The notes below the pieces were generated by a model that saw nothing but the letters and a program-made list of their open reading frames with translations, was not told the origin of the DNA and searched no databases. A stretch of 64,000 nt of DNA from positions 5,358,001 to 5,422,000 of the forward strand of contig NC_019738.1 in the NCBI RefSeq assembly GCF_000317515.1, in the 5' to 3' direction. How positions within the stretch are numbered: position 1 is the stretch's first letter; each line of letters opens with the position of its first letter. The stretch is from Allocoleopsis franciscana PCC 7113 (GTDB taxonomy: Bacteria > Cyanobacteriota > Cyanobacteriia > Cyanobacteriales > Coleofasciculaceae). Made by a program: the position numbers and the translations under genes. Shown here in pieces: positions 54,501-62,508 of this stretch.

Positions 54501-55718
54501 CAATCCACCCCCCAGCCACTCCCAACTCAACTGGGGTAATTCGGACTCCTCTGCTGACAACTTCCGTTGTTGCTGGGATAGCCAAGAGAGGAACCCGCCG
54601 TAGGCACCAATCGCTAAACCGAGCTGCTGGATATCCACACCCGCGACAAAAATGGCTCTAAATAGAAGAATGCCGATACCATACACTGCGATTTGGAATG
54701 TGGCAGGATGTAGGATATCGGGCGAAGCCCTTCCCCCTGACTGGGATGAATTAATCCTGTCTTGAGGCTTCCGTCTTCTGCATTCCTGATAGAAGGTGGC
54801 TAAGGTAGTACTTGTGCCCACATAAACCGCCACCAGAGGAAATCCGGGCAAACTCCAACCCCAGTGCAGGTAACTTAGCCCTAAATAGTTGAGGATGGGT
54901 AAACGCGGTTGTTGCTCTCGCTTCCAGATGAAGAAAGCGATGACACTGAGGATAGGAGTAGCACAAGCCACCACAATCCAATCGACGGGATTACGCCACA
55001 ACCCAAAGCCGTCCATCGCCCAAAAGTTGACCGGCACCAGTAGCAGCGTCACAATCTGCAATGTCTGAGCGGTTAAGCGTAAATTACTCTGCCGATTCGC
55101 CCAGGCACAGACAGCCCAAAACGTTAGGGTATATCCCAGTAAAACGCCATACTGCCCAGAGGCGGGGAAATTCTGCCATTGACTGGCGGCTAGCACCCCA
55201 GAGGACACCACCACCATGAACACGCCTAGAAACAGCAGCCACCTGACGCTGAGCTCTGCCTGAAACGACTGCAACATTTCTGTGAGCCAAGTGGGGGAAG
55301 GGCTGGGTTGTTTCGGTACGGGTACAGTCCGTTCCTCTGGAGCAAAATCTGTAGCGAACTCTGGCAACGGCTTGGCTGTTGGTGTTCGGGATGATACTGG
55401 CGCTGACGCTGTGGAGACGGTTGGCGTGACAATTGTCTGCGGCAGTGGACAAGTGAGATTTTCTCGGCACAGCTTTTGCACGAGATTGTCTGAAAGCAAA
55501 CCTAAGCGTAAGAACGCATCTAAACCTTGTAACAGTTCAGGATTAGAGGCTTGAGTTGTGAGTTCAACTTTGAGTTGAGTCTGAGATAGTAAACCCAAAC
55601 GCCGCCATATACCTAAACCTTTTAACAGTGCAGGCTGAGCCGTACTAGTCGTTACTTCAATTGTGATGGAACGATCTGCGCTTGGCAGTGGCACTTCGCT
55701 ATCGCGTGGCGATGACAT
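51540..55718 (-). CDS. Giant polytopic membrane protein of unknown function
   Basis: About 1,392 residues from ATG 55718 (an in-frame TTG at 55727 adds three). The N-terminus holds two copies of a short helical motif: LLKGLGIWRRLGLLSQTQL and LLQGLDAFLRLGLLSDNLV. A Pro/Thr/Ser-rich linker follows (to about 150), then some 30 or more membrane helices up to the C-terminus. It resembles large cyanobacterial DUF2157-like hypotheticals; no enzymatic motif seen. Residues about 625-665 (VGAVPTFPPASRGGAPVPAQ...) are Pro/Ala-rich and encoded by repeat DNA (53767-53849), apparently an insertion in a loop. Function unknown. Confidence 0.75.
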   Translation of the reverse strand: MSSPRDSEVPLPSADRSITIEVTTSTAQPALLKGLGIWRRLGLLSQTQLKVELTTQASNPELLQGLDAFLRLGLLSDNLVQKLCRENLTCPLPQTIVTPTVSTASAPVSSRTPTAKPLPEFATDFAPEERTVPVPKQPSPSPTWLTEMLQSFQAELSVRWLLFLGVFMVVVSSGVLAASQWQNFPASGQYGVLLGYTLTFWAVCAWANRQSNLRLTAQTLQIVTLLLVPVNFWAMDGFGLWRNPVDWIVVACATPILSVIAFFIWKREQQPRLPILNYLGLSYLHWGWSLPGFPLVAVYVGTSTTLATFYQECRRRKPQDRINSSQSGGRASPDILHPATFQIAVYGIGILLFRAIFVAGVDIQQLGLAIGAYGGFLSWLSQQQRKLSAEESELPQLSWEWLGGGLLFVGWLVSVGVEFPWQAIAVSGLGLWFFGSRLQRFWQRLDFSAILCIKLQSLWLFWRLIPSDIQTQLVVTATQLTSSQDTPFALLSLVLFPYLIMIVGLIDWLERREKTHLAEFGEAIALSFGTLLTVLSSVNPLLRTLNLLNSTITLGIVSQRRGILGSSRNLELLVYLTHITGITTILCAIDYLLPHLSRGEWAAILLALMVGEWALSLGNQESRVGAVPTFPPASRGGAPVPAQAPAVGAMPPSTPRIAQSPIWRRSAWHVGLALAGLSYVLLWVNYQTAWENPTVNVTYWGLLWLVTPLSLTGVATWTSGSRRQFASALSIAALVLLQFLTLGIPSLRLVSLGVATILMFVNTRYLRVVSAAGITVGFGLSFVGMCLWEGIPGLPPLSPEGWLVAGAIALTILWLMRSWLIRRSTELASLYVPATDSWAIALCSLELILLTLHSLAVYWAFFSPEVTVLVAGIVTMGAIVYRSWHHPSNWSIYALGWCLELLTAEGLGFFGRSALNLAIANLALGLIAQLAGDWWQRRTGRSHLRSSWHVIPLLYGILGSVLRWGTFANWTGFSTLTLAVIAIGVGRRRQAFKPLLYLALLGVSVSAYEILLYQLSQLSGGSTGDGLIVMAGLGTSIMYAYRVLSPWLIQYLHLTKEELKTIAHLHWAWSSLLLIGATTYQPQSLMLGFGVGAFLVQYAIFQGRNTSAREEEDDDPVVRGSGEIWVYLGFLEAFGMRLYWLNLPIARLLSGPLGPWKGAIASIFAYFLFILPWERWGWQKRPWTVAAIAIPLIAVAESPMGNSLVSLLIIAGYYVFFAILNQQIRFTYLSAFLIDWVLYRWFWHLKLSDSLWYVTPLALSLLYMAQVDPNLKKPEEKPMRHFLRLLGSGAICVVALWSNQWSGLVPGIISLLVIFVGLGLRIRAYLYVGTATFLINAFYQLGILIFDYPFSKWVVGLLVGIAFIWIAANFETRREQITALLRNWITELHNWE
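53767..53849 (-). repeat. GTAGGGGCGGTGCC repeats inside the giant membrane protein gene
   Basis: Three copies of GTAGGGGCGGTGCC or GTAGGGGCGATGCC on the minus strand (53836-53849, 53805-53818, 53767-53780). The same word family occurs between genes (near 26095, 30259 and 40180). The frame is kept through the array. Confidence 0.8.
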
Positions 55719-55854
55719 AAGCAGCAATCCCTTTTACTCAACCCCATCATGACTCTAGATGGAACTGTTGGCTTATTGCTGTTTACACTTTGTTCAACTG
55801 TCTATCGACTCAAAAATTGTCCAAGTATTGTCAACGTTTTGAACAACCATAGCA

Positions 55855-55888
55855 AAAAAGGCTCAAGCTGTAATGCCTGAGCCTTTTT
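55855..55888. terminator. Bidirectional terminator between rbp and the giant membrane protein gene
   Basis: AAAAAGGCTCA, 12-nt loop, TGAGCCTTTTT: stem flanked by A and T runs, so it can act on either strand. It lies 24 nt past the stop of the RRM protein gene (minus strand). Confidence 0.85.
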
Positions 55889-55911
55889 GAAGTCAATTGA
55901 GGTTTAATGCT

Positions 55912-56214
55912 TTAGTAGCGACGAGAGAAGTTGTTGTTTCTCCGGTTACCGCCACCACCAGGACCTCTATCTTCGCGAGGCTTCGCCTTATTGACTTTCA
56001 TATCACGACCCATCCACTCAGCTCCATCAAGAGCCTCAATCGCTGCTGTTTCTTCAGCTTCTGTACCCATTTCCACAAAAGCAAAACCGCGTAAGCGACC
56101 TGTTTCACGGTCTGTGGGTAGCTGAATCCGCTTTACAGAACCATATTCTGCAAAAACAGCGCTGAGGTCTTCTTGAGTGACCTCGTAGGATAGGTTGCCT
56201 ACATAAATGGACAT
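55912..56214 (-). CDS. RRM-type glycine-rich RNA-binding protein (cyanobacterial Rbp)
   Basis: 100 residues. One RRM with RNP2 IYVGNL at residues 3-8 and RNP1 RGFAFVEM at about 42-49. A short Gly/Arg/Asn-rich tail (GPGGGGNRRNNNFSRRY) follows. Cyanobacterial Rbps are often cold-induced and bind mRNA or target photosynthetic transcripts to the thylakoid region. GGAG at 8 nt gives the ATG. The nearly 300-bp region upstream without genes fits the long 5' UTR typical of cold-regulated rbp genes. Terminator downstream. Confidence 0.94.
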   Translation of the reverse strand: MSIYVGNLSYEVTQEDLSAVFAEYGSVKRIQLPTDRETGRLRGFAFVEMGTEAEETAAIEALDGAEWMGRDMKVNKAKPREDRGPGGGGNRRNNNFSRRY

Positions 56215-56512
56215 AGATTATCTCCAAAATCAGAGGGTGTAGAGAGATAGATTTCGGAGAGAAGCCTGTTAAGACCACAAGGAGTAAAGCCTGTCAATGC
56301 TAGAAACAAACGCTACAACCGAATTTATTCTCATCGGCTAGTCTAGCACAGCGTTTACACCTCATGGTTAGAGAGCAAAAATTGTTACAAAACGCAACAA
56401 AGGGCTGTCCAGACGAGAAGCCTCGTGTTCGCAATTCCTCTCAATAAAAAGGAGAGGTACCGTGAACTCCTGAACACCTGAGTATCTGAGAATACCATCG
56501 CCAGGGATTTTT
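56215..56512. other. Upstream region of the RRM gene
   Basis: About 300 bases. Presumed to hold the rbp promoter and long leader. No riboswitch or small RNA could be identified by eye. Confidence 0.4.
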
Positions 56513-57790
56513 TTACACAGTCTGTTCAATGATGGGTGAGGCAAAAACGGTTAGTCCATTAGGAATACATTCAATCTCGGCAGGAGTCGTGCCGATAATT
56601 TCACCATCCACGACTATTTTTTGAGGTGGATCGGTTGTGACTTTGAGCTGCTTAGTGCGTAGGTGGATAATATCGGGTCGGTTGGGCGCAGTCTGGATTA
56701 AAGCTGAGCCAAACAGGTTAAGCATGGCATTAACGGCTTGAAGCTTAGTGCTGGGCATAGCAATTGTCACATCCAACAGACCATCTGTCGCAATCACCTG
56801 TCCTAATCCCTGAGCCAGAACTGAAGTCGGTGGTGCGGCGTTGGCAACGGTGACAGCTCCGGCTTGGAACTCCTTGACAATGCCCTCAATCTCAATCTGA
56901 GTGGCAAACAGTTCATGTTCGTTAAGTTGTTGGATGCCAGCTACGATATAAGCTAAGGCTCCGAATCGGCTTTTCGCCTCCCGGTTGGCTCGTTCCACCA
57001 TTTCTGCCTCAAAGCCAATACCCGCCAGCAAAATCATCGGGAACCCATTGCAGCGAGCCGCATCCACAATACAGGTAGTCCCTGCTAAAATCGTTTCGCA
57101 AGCTCCTCGAATATTGGTAGGAATTCCCAAGGCAACGGCAAAGGCATTGGCGGTTCCCCTAGCAATGATGCCCAAAGGTATGCCTGTGCCAATCACTGCA
57201 CCAGCTACGGCGGATATCGTACCATCACCACCTGAAGCAAGAATCAGTTCTGCTCCTTGGGCGATCGCATCCTGTGCCAATTGTTCGGCACTCAGTTCCG
57301 GGGTTGTCAAGTGAACATTTAACCGAATTTGGGGTTCTAGAAGCTGTTGGATTAGGGCTAGATCTTGTTGTGCATTCCCTTGACCGGAAACGGGATTAAA
57401 GATGAGGTAGCCTATACGAGTCTGACGCAGCATTGCCACGATCGCTTCGGCTGTAGCTAGGTTTGTGGCAAGAGGGATGTTATGTACCTCGCAGATGCGT
57501 AACAGGGCTTGGATATCCGGTTCGTGAGGTTGAGCGTAGAGGGAGTCAAGCAGGAAAATTACGGCAATAACGTTACCCGTGGCAACTTGAGCCGCAATTT
57601 GAGCATCGCCTCCCATCGGCCCAGACAACATGCGTTCGACGGGTAAACCTGTTCCTTCTTGGATGCGCTGTCCGGTGGTTCCGGTTGCGATTAATTTGTA
57701 GCGGGAAAGGATGGGTGTATGGGCACGGACAAAGGCAACAATATCGTCTTTTTTGCGATCGTGGGCAATGAGGGCGATGGTGGTGGGCAT
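56513..57790 (-). CDS. Methylglyoxal synthase-diacylglycerol/lipid kinase fusion
   Basis: 425 residues, two enzymes in one chain. Residues 1-125 are MGS-like: ALIAHDRKKDDIVAFV, IATGTTGQRI, LSGPMGGDAQIAAQV, LLDSLYAQPHEPDIQALLRICEVHNIPLATN. Residues 128-425 are a YegS/DagK-like lipid kinase: FNPVSGQGNAQQDLALI, ASGGDGTISAVAGAVIGTGIPLGIIARGTANAFAVALGIP, VDAARCNG and VVDGEI. MGS converts dihydroxyacetone phosphate to methylglyoxal; the kinase phosphorylates a lipid alcohol. Both touch glycerol/triose-phosphate metabolism. In the MGS part the catalytic GGD and the triad around HDRKK look conserved. ATG 57790. Confidence 0.9.
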   Translation of the reverse strand: MPTTIALIAHDRKKDDIVAFVRAHTPILSRYKLIATGTTGQRIQEGTGLPVERMLSGPMGGDAQIAAQVATGNVIAVIFLLDSLYAQPHEPDIQALLRICEVHNIPLATNLATAEAIVAMLRQTRIGYLIFNPVSGQGNAQQDLALIQQLLEPQIRLNVHLTTPELSAEQLAQDAIAQGAELILASGGDGTISAVAGAVIGTGIPLGIIARGTANAFAVALGIPTNIRGACETILAGTTCIVDAARCNGFPMILLAGIGFEAEMVERANREAKSRFGALAYIVAGIQQLNEHELFATQIEIEGIVKEFQAGAVTVANAAPPTSVLAQGLGQVIATDGLLDVTIAMPSTKLQAVNAMLNLFGSALIQTAPNRPDIIHLRTKQLKVTTDPPQKIVVDGEIIGTTPAEIECIPNGLTVFASPIIEQTV

Positions 57791-57919
57791 AGTTGACTAG
57801 AGCAGGATTCAGAAGTCAGAAGTCTTGTAGTCAGAATAATGGTTATCGAGGATGAATAGCCAGTTTGCAACGAACAATCACAACGAGGCGTACTGAAATC
57901 CTTATAAAGATCGCTACTG

Positions 57920-58159
57920 TTAGTATTCTTCGTTTCTCGGTTGCTCTAGATATAGCCCAATGAACTCTTCTGCGGCTGCTGGATTAATCTGCCCAAGCGC
58001 TTCCCGAATTTCAAGTATCGTTTCACCCCCTGGATCTCTCACCTCATTCACCCAACGGCTGACATTGGCGTGTCCCACTCCCATCGCCGCTGCTAACTGA
58101 TTTTGGCTAATGCCATAAGTTGTTAGTGCCTGTTTAATGGCTTTACCTGCTCTTCCCAT
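57920..58159 (-). CDS. Small XRE-type HTH regulator
   Basis: 79 residues, a single helix-turn-helix: IKQALTTYGISQNQLAAAMGVGHANVSRWVNEVRDPGGETILEIREALGQINPAAAEEF. The fold is Cro/C1 type. The recognition helix would be HANVSRWVNE. ATG 58159. Directly upstream lie an inverted repeat (58197-58247) and the HEPN-like gene on the same strand. Such small XRE proteins are often autoregulators, including antitoxins; that role is inferred. Confidence 0.87.
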   Translation of the reverse strand: MGRAGKAIKQALTTYGISQNQLAAAMGVGHANVSRWVNEVRDPGGETILEIREALGQINPAAAEEFIGLYLEQPRNEEY

Positions 58160-58196
58160 GCATCTGATTGTGTCAGAGGGTTATGACGGAGTAAAC

Positions 58197-58247
58197 GTTC
58201 CAATTAGTCACAGATGAGGTAAGCTGTTAAATGTGACTAATCGGAAC
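58197..58247. promoter_or_regulatory. 15-bp inverted repeat upstream of the XRE gene, candidate operator
   Basis: GTTCCAATTAGTCAC (58197-58211) and GTGACTAATCGGAAC (58233-58247) are inverted copies matching at 14 of 15 positions, with a 21-nt spacer. It begins 38 bp upstream of the XRE start codon and ends 70 bp past the HEPN-like stop. A typical place for autoregulation by the XRE protein. Confidence 0.6.
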
Positions 58248-58316
58248 ATCAGTTTGAAATAAAAAATAGGTGAACAAGATATTGGGCGAAGCTGTGTCCA
58301 CAGTTAATTGCAAAAT

Positions 58317-59084
58317 TTATATTAATTTTCGCAGTCCAGCAACTACGAGTTCACCAAGATTATCGCTTAAAGTAAGCATTGCATTTTCAAGCCCCCATTG
58401 CTTAACTTTAGTCGCTGAAAGTGCACCATGAGCGGTGGCATTCCTTAGAGCCTTAGCAAGTCTTACAGCCTCCGTCCAACTAGACACATCGGCAGACTCG
58501 ACAATCCACGCTTCAACTATTTGCGCGTCCCCACGATCAAGGCTGAGAAAGTCAATAAGTGCTGTTTGACCTGTTCGTGTTGCTGGTGGTTTATTGAGCC
58601 ATTTATCAAGATTTGTTCGTGCTATTTTTGGCGAAGGTAATGAAGTGTAGGTTGGAAGACTGCATTTGTTGGTGAAGTCACGTAGTTCTACTGGTCCGAG
58701 ACCGCCTCTTCCCATCTTTAGCAATGTCTTTGTAGTAGTCTCAAATCCACCGTAAGCCATTACAAGTCGCCACTGAGCGCCACGCGCCTTATGTGTATGA
58801 TTAAGATTTTCATCTAGGCTGTGACCAATCGCAGGTTCGTGCCATTGCACAGCCGATTTAGTAAGATAAAATCCCCTAGATAAAGATTGGACAACATCAT
58901 CAATATAGTCGGAGTCGTCCAAGTGACTTTTATTGAAGTACAACAGCCTTTGATGTATGTTTGTACATTTAGTTTGACTGCAAGCATTGATTTCATTTAA
59001 GCGAAAAACTTCGCATACATCGCGCCAGACCTGCTCAAGCTTTAATGTAAGATTGGACATATATGAACATCTCAAATTTTGCAT
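58317..59084 (-). CDS. HEPN-like protein of unknown function (putative RNase/toxin)
   Basis: 255 residues from ATG 59084; ATG 59060 (MSNLTLKLEQVWRDVCEVF) is an alternative. All-alpha character is expected. Near the C-terminus, WTEAVRLAKALRNATAHGALSATKV carries Arg214-x4-His219, the Rx4-6H signature of HEPN RNases, in a helix-turn typical of that superfamily. The rest (WHEPAIGHSLDENLNHTHKARGAQWRLVMAYGGFETTTKTLL) is not recognised. Lies upstream of the XRE regulator on the same strand, 157 bp apart. A toxin-antitoxin or stress module is possible; equally it may be a HEPN-fold hypothetical without nuclease activity. Confidence 0.6.
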   Translation of the reverse strand: MQNLRCSYMSNLTLKLEQVWRDVCEVFRLNEINACSQTKCTNIHQRLLYFNKSHLDDSDYIDDVVQSLSRGFYLTKSAVQWHEPAIGHSLDENLNHTHKARGAQWRLVMAYGGFETTTKTLLKMGRGGLGPVELRDFTNKCSLPTYTSLPSPKIARTNLDKWLNKPPATRTGQTALIDFLSLDRGDAQIVEAWIVESADVSSWTEAVRLAKALRNATAHGALSATKVKQWGLENAMLTLSDNLGELVVAGLRKLI

Positions 59085-59179
59085 GTACAGACTAATTTAC
59101 TCAGTGCAGTTCCGCCAATCCGGATTCATTAAGTAAAGCTGAGATGCTTTTATACCTATTCATTAATATATTGTTTCAT

Positions 59180-60691
59180 CTAAGGCAACCAAAAATCGGG
59201 CAATAAATTCTTACCCAAATCGCGCACTGTCTTATTCATCATCCGACCTAACTGAATATGGGGTTCATCCGGTTCAACAGGGATAATGTTTGCATAACGT
59301 CCATGACCCAAATACGCAATCGCAATATTGGCAGCTTCCAAACCTGTAACATAAGCCTTCTCTTGTGACCAAGAACCATGACGAGTGACAATCCAATCCC
59401 CACTCATAAAAACATTTTCGATGGTCGTTACGGATGGCATCAAATACTGATAGCTACCTGGTGCAAAATGAGTCACGCCTTGCGGTACCCGGATTACACA
59501 GCTATCGATAATTTTTGCCTGTCCAAATGCTGGGATACAAGTTGCTAAATCACGCTGAACTTTTTCTACAATTTGCTCATCACTTAGAGGTAGCAACTGA
59601 TTGGCATGGTAAAAGTCCGCTTCAATGACGCTACCGGGTTCATCACGATATTCGTCTTGCAAGGCATTGAGGTCAAAAAATGTCCATCCTGTTGTGGGGT
59701 CAAATCCAAAGCAGGCATTCGAGGGATGACGGATGTTTATTTTGCGATCGAACCACAACCGAGTTGCCAAAACATCAATTGCCCCTAAATTCTTCAAGTC
59801 TCGAAATTCCCGATAATTTTGTAGCGTGGGGCTACCGCTAACTATCTTTTTCATGCCACTGACGCTAACACTAAAAATCACCGCGTCTGCCTCAAAAACT
59901 TCATCGCCGCAGACAACCCCGTTCGCCTTACCCATGTTGTCGAGAAGGATATCTGTTACTCGTTTATTTGTGAGTACCCTACCGCCAGCTTGCTGGATGC
60001 GTTCCACCCAAGGGTTAAATATCATTTCCCCAACCGTTCCCCGACACCAAACAACATCAAAATCGGGTTGATGAGCGAGGATAAAGTAGTAAAGCATCCC
60101 CAAGGCAGCGGCGGCAGAACACTGTTCCCCAGGTGCAAATAAGCCGACTAATAACATGGGTTCAAAGGAATCTTTATACAGTCGGGCGGAGACACCAAAC
60201 TGTTTAAATAGTTCACGGGCCGTTACTTTGTCATAGCGTTGCCATGCTTCATCGGAGTTATCAAAATCAATGATGGCATAAAGTAAAGGTAAAGCAGAAA
60301 GCCGATCAATGAGTGGCAAGCGCTGGAACTGAGTATAAAGAAAGGTTCCGAGTGGCGTGGGGAGTCGCGGTTCGTTTTGAAAAATCGGTGATTCCACTTC
60401 CAACCCGGCAGGGGAATATTGGGAGGAACGGGTAAAGGGGGTAAACGGATTTAGTCCCAATTCTCGAACCAGGGAAAAGATATTGCTGTAGGGGTACCAG
60501 AAGCCATGAATTCCGCCCTCAACGGAACGTCCTCCAGGCGTTTTCCAGCCTGCCACTAAACCACCAGGATAAGGACTCGCTTCTAGGAGTGTAACGTCGT
60601 AACCCTGTTTCGCTAAGTGGTAGGTTGCTCCTAATCCAGCCCAACCGGCACCGACGACGACTACCCGTTTTTGTTTTGACGCTGCTGACAT
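59180..60691 (-). CDS. FAD-dependent oxidoreductase, carotenoid-desaturase-like
   Basis: 503 residues. The N-terminal dinucleotide fold is RVVVVGAGWAGLGATYHLAKQGYDVTLLEASPYPGGLVAGW, followed by GRSVEGGIHGFWYPYSNIFSLVRELGL as in zeta-carotene desaturase/phytoene desaturase relatives. A C-terminal FAD-contacting block is VFMSGDWIVTRHGSWSQEKAYVTGLEAANIA. It belongs to the amine-oxidase superfamily. It is not the canonical crtP or crtQ by eye, so substrate (carotenoid, quinone or amine) is open. ATG 60691. Divergent from the beta-lactamase-like gene. Confidence 0.82.
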   Translation of the reverse strand: MSAASKQKRVVVVGAGWAGLGATYHLAKQGYDVTLLEASPYPGGLVAGWKTPGGRSVEGGIHGFWYPYSNIFSLVRELGLNPFTPFTRSSQYSPAGLEVESPIFQNEPRLPTPLGTFLYTQFQRLPLIDRLSALPLLYAIIDFDNSDEAWQRYDKVTARELFKQFGVSARLYKDSFEPMLLVGLFAPGEQCSAAAALGMLYYFILAHQPDFDVVWCRGTVGEMIFNPWVERIQQAGGRVLTNKRVTDILLDNMGKANGVVCGDEVFEADAVIFSVSVSGMKKIVSGSPTLQNYREFRDLKNLGAIDVLATRLWFDRKINIRHPSNACFGFDPTTGWTFFDLNALQDEYRDEPGSVIEADFYHANQLLPLSDEQIVEKVQRDLATCIPAFGQAKIIDSCVIRVPQGVTHFAPGSYQYLMPSVTTIENVFMSGDWIVTRHGSWSQEKAYVTGLEAANIAIAYLGHGRYANIIPVEPDEPHIQLGRMMNKTVRDLGKNLLPDFWLP

Positions 60692-60835
60692 CCTTTACCT
60701 CTTGAGTCTCTTTGTTTAGGATGCCATGATAGAAGCAATTCTGGTTAAGAATTATCCAGAGGTGGAATTTGCAGAAACGTAAACTTATATTCTTAGGGCT
60801 TCACTAATCCATCTTTTCAAAAAGATGAATAATAT

Positions 60836-62068
60836 ATGCGTAGTTTAATAAGGTTTTTCATAAGTATATTTTTAATAGCGATATTAGTAATTGTGTGTAC
60901 TAAAGGCATTCCGATAGTGCAAGCAGCAGAATTACGATTGGCTCAAGTTCAGCCCTCAACTCAACCCATGACACCTAAAGCTGCGATCGAGCGATTATTT
61001 ACTAGCAAACAGATTCAAACGGATTGGTTTACTCCCTCATTTTTATCTCAAATTCCTGTTTCTCCCCAACAGGTGATCGAGAGCCTCAAAACTGCGTTGG
61101 GAGCTTATCAAGGTGTGCAAGAAATCGGCGAAGATTACCTGATTATCTTTGATCGCGGCTCTGTTCCCACGAAGATTGTTCTCGATGCTAGCGGTCGGAT
61201 TACTGGGCTGCTTTTCGAGGCTCCTCGTGCTAAACTCAGCAGTCTCAATGAGGCGATCGCACAGTTCAAAACGCTACCCGGCAAGGTGAGCCTGCTTGTT
61301 CTAGAGGACAATAAAGAACGAGCCGCTTTGAATGCCACAACATCCCTAGCCGTTGGTTCAGCCTTCAAACTGGCCGTTCTAGAGGCTCTCAAAGGACAGA
61401 TTGCTTCTGGTAAGCGATCCTGGTCTGATGTAGTTGAACTTCAACCCAATTGGAAGAGCCTACCCTCTGGGATTTTGCAGAACTGGCCCGATGGTTCACG
61501 GCTGACAGTAGAAACGTTAGCCGCATTGATGATTTCCCAGAGCGATAACACAGCCACAGATAGCCTTATTTACTGGGTAGGTAAAGAGGCAATTGAAGCG
61601 GTTACATCGCGCAATCGCCCATTTCTAACGACTCGTGAGTTATTCTTGCTCAAAACTGACCAGAACGAAGCTTTGCTTCAGCGTTACCGTGCTGGTGATG
61701 AAGCACAGCGTAGAACTGTGTTAAATGAGGTAAATCAGCTTCCTCCACCAGAGTTAACGGCTATTGGGTCAAGCCCAAAAGCTCTCGATGTAGAATGGTT
61801 TTTTACGGCTCAAGAACTATGCAGTCTGATTGAGAAAGTGGCTGACTTACCACTGATGAGTATTAATCCTGGTGTTGCCAGAGCAAAAGATTGGCAACGT
61901 TTAGCCTTTAAGGGAGGTTCTGAGCCTGGAGTTTTGAACTTGACAACTTGGCTTTTAGGGAAGACTGGAAAACGCTATTGTGTTGCCGCTACTTGGAATA
62001 ACGACGAGTCTTTGGATGAGGTGCGTTTTATGAGTTTGTATAATGGTTTACTTGAGACTTTAAAGTAG
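60836..62068 (+). CDS. Class A beta-lactamase-like serine hydrolase
   Basis: 410 residues. Signal peptide or membrane anchor (FFISIFLIAILVIVCTKGIPIVQA) followed by an N-terminal domain (about 45-130) that looks like the DUF3887/NTF2-like module of such proteins. The catalytic domain has Ser175-x-x-Lys178 (VGSAFKLAVL), Ser236-Asp237-Asn238 (ISQSDNTATD) and a KGG near residue 373 (AFKGGSEPGV). All three penicillin-binding motifs are present. Exported; either a peptidoglycan-active or peptide-cleaving enzyme. No resistance phenotype can be claimed. Confidence 0.85.
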   Translation: MRSLIRFFISIFLIAILVIVCTKGIPIVQAAELRLAQVQPSTQPMTPKAAIERLFTSKQIQTDWFTPSFLSQIPVSPQQVIESLKTALGAYQGVQEIGEDYLIIFDRGSVPTKIVLDASGRITGLLFEAPRAKLSSLNEAIAQFKTLPGKVSLLVLEDNKERAALNATTSLAVGSAFKLAVLEALKGQIASGKRSWSDVVELQPNWKSLPSGILQNWPDGSRLTVETLAALMISQSDNTATDSLIYWVGKEAIEAVTSRNRPFLTTRELFLLKTDQNEALLQRYRAGDEAQRRTVLNEVNQLPPPELTAIGSSPKALDVEWFFTAQELCSLIEKVADLPLMSINPGVARAKDWQRLAFKGGSEPGVLNLTTWLLGKTGKRYCVAATWNNDESLDEVRFMSLYNGLLETLK

Positions 62069-62161
62069 AACAGAAAATGTTTTGAGCTGGAGTGTACATA
62101 GAGGAGATGAAAAAGCGATCGCATCCAATTTCTCATTCCTCCCCTAACTCCAGCTCAAAAC

Positions 62162-62401
62162 CTACCAATTTGGGTCAACATAGAGATTAATGGTTAACTC
62201 TTTACGACCCGGTGGTACGGCTGTAATGCAGGCACAAATCGCTTCGCCATCATTGAGTTCTACCTCACAAGCATGACAAGTTCCCATCAAACAGCCAGTA
62301 GGAATAAACACACCAGCGCGTTCAGCCACTTGCAACATTGGCTCTCCCACTTCGGCATCAACTATCACGTTATCGGGTAAAAATTGAATGCTAACAGTCA
62401 T
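62162..62401 (-). CDS. Small [2Fe-2S] ferredoxin
   Basis: 79 residues. Cluster ligands Cys37-x4-Cys42-x2-Cys45 (TGCLMGTCHACEVELNDGE), with the fourth ligand being Cys56 or Cys58 (AICACITAVPPG), unusually close compared with the ~30-residue spacing of photosynthetic ferredoxins. A short plant-type-like fold without the usual C-terminal extension. Acceptor unknown. Lies between the beta-lactamase-like gene (convergent) and cobQ (same strand, 107 bp away). Confidence 0.87.
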   Translation of the reverse strand: MTVSIQFLPDNVIVDAEVGEPMLQVAERAGVFIPTGCLMGTCHACEVELNDGEAICACITAVPPGRKELTINLYVDPNW

Positions 62402-62508
62402 GGGTTGTTAGTGATTAATTACTAGTTTTTATCAAAAAAAGGATGGAGTATTCAATGATGTCAGGGGTATCGCTCCCCCCAAGATAATCTGAAGCATAAC
62501 TTCACCCT

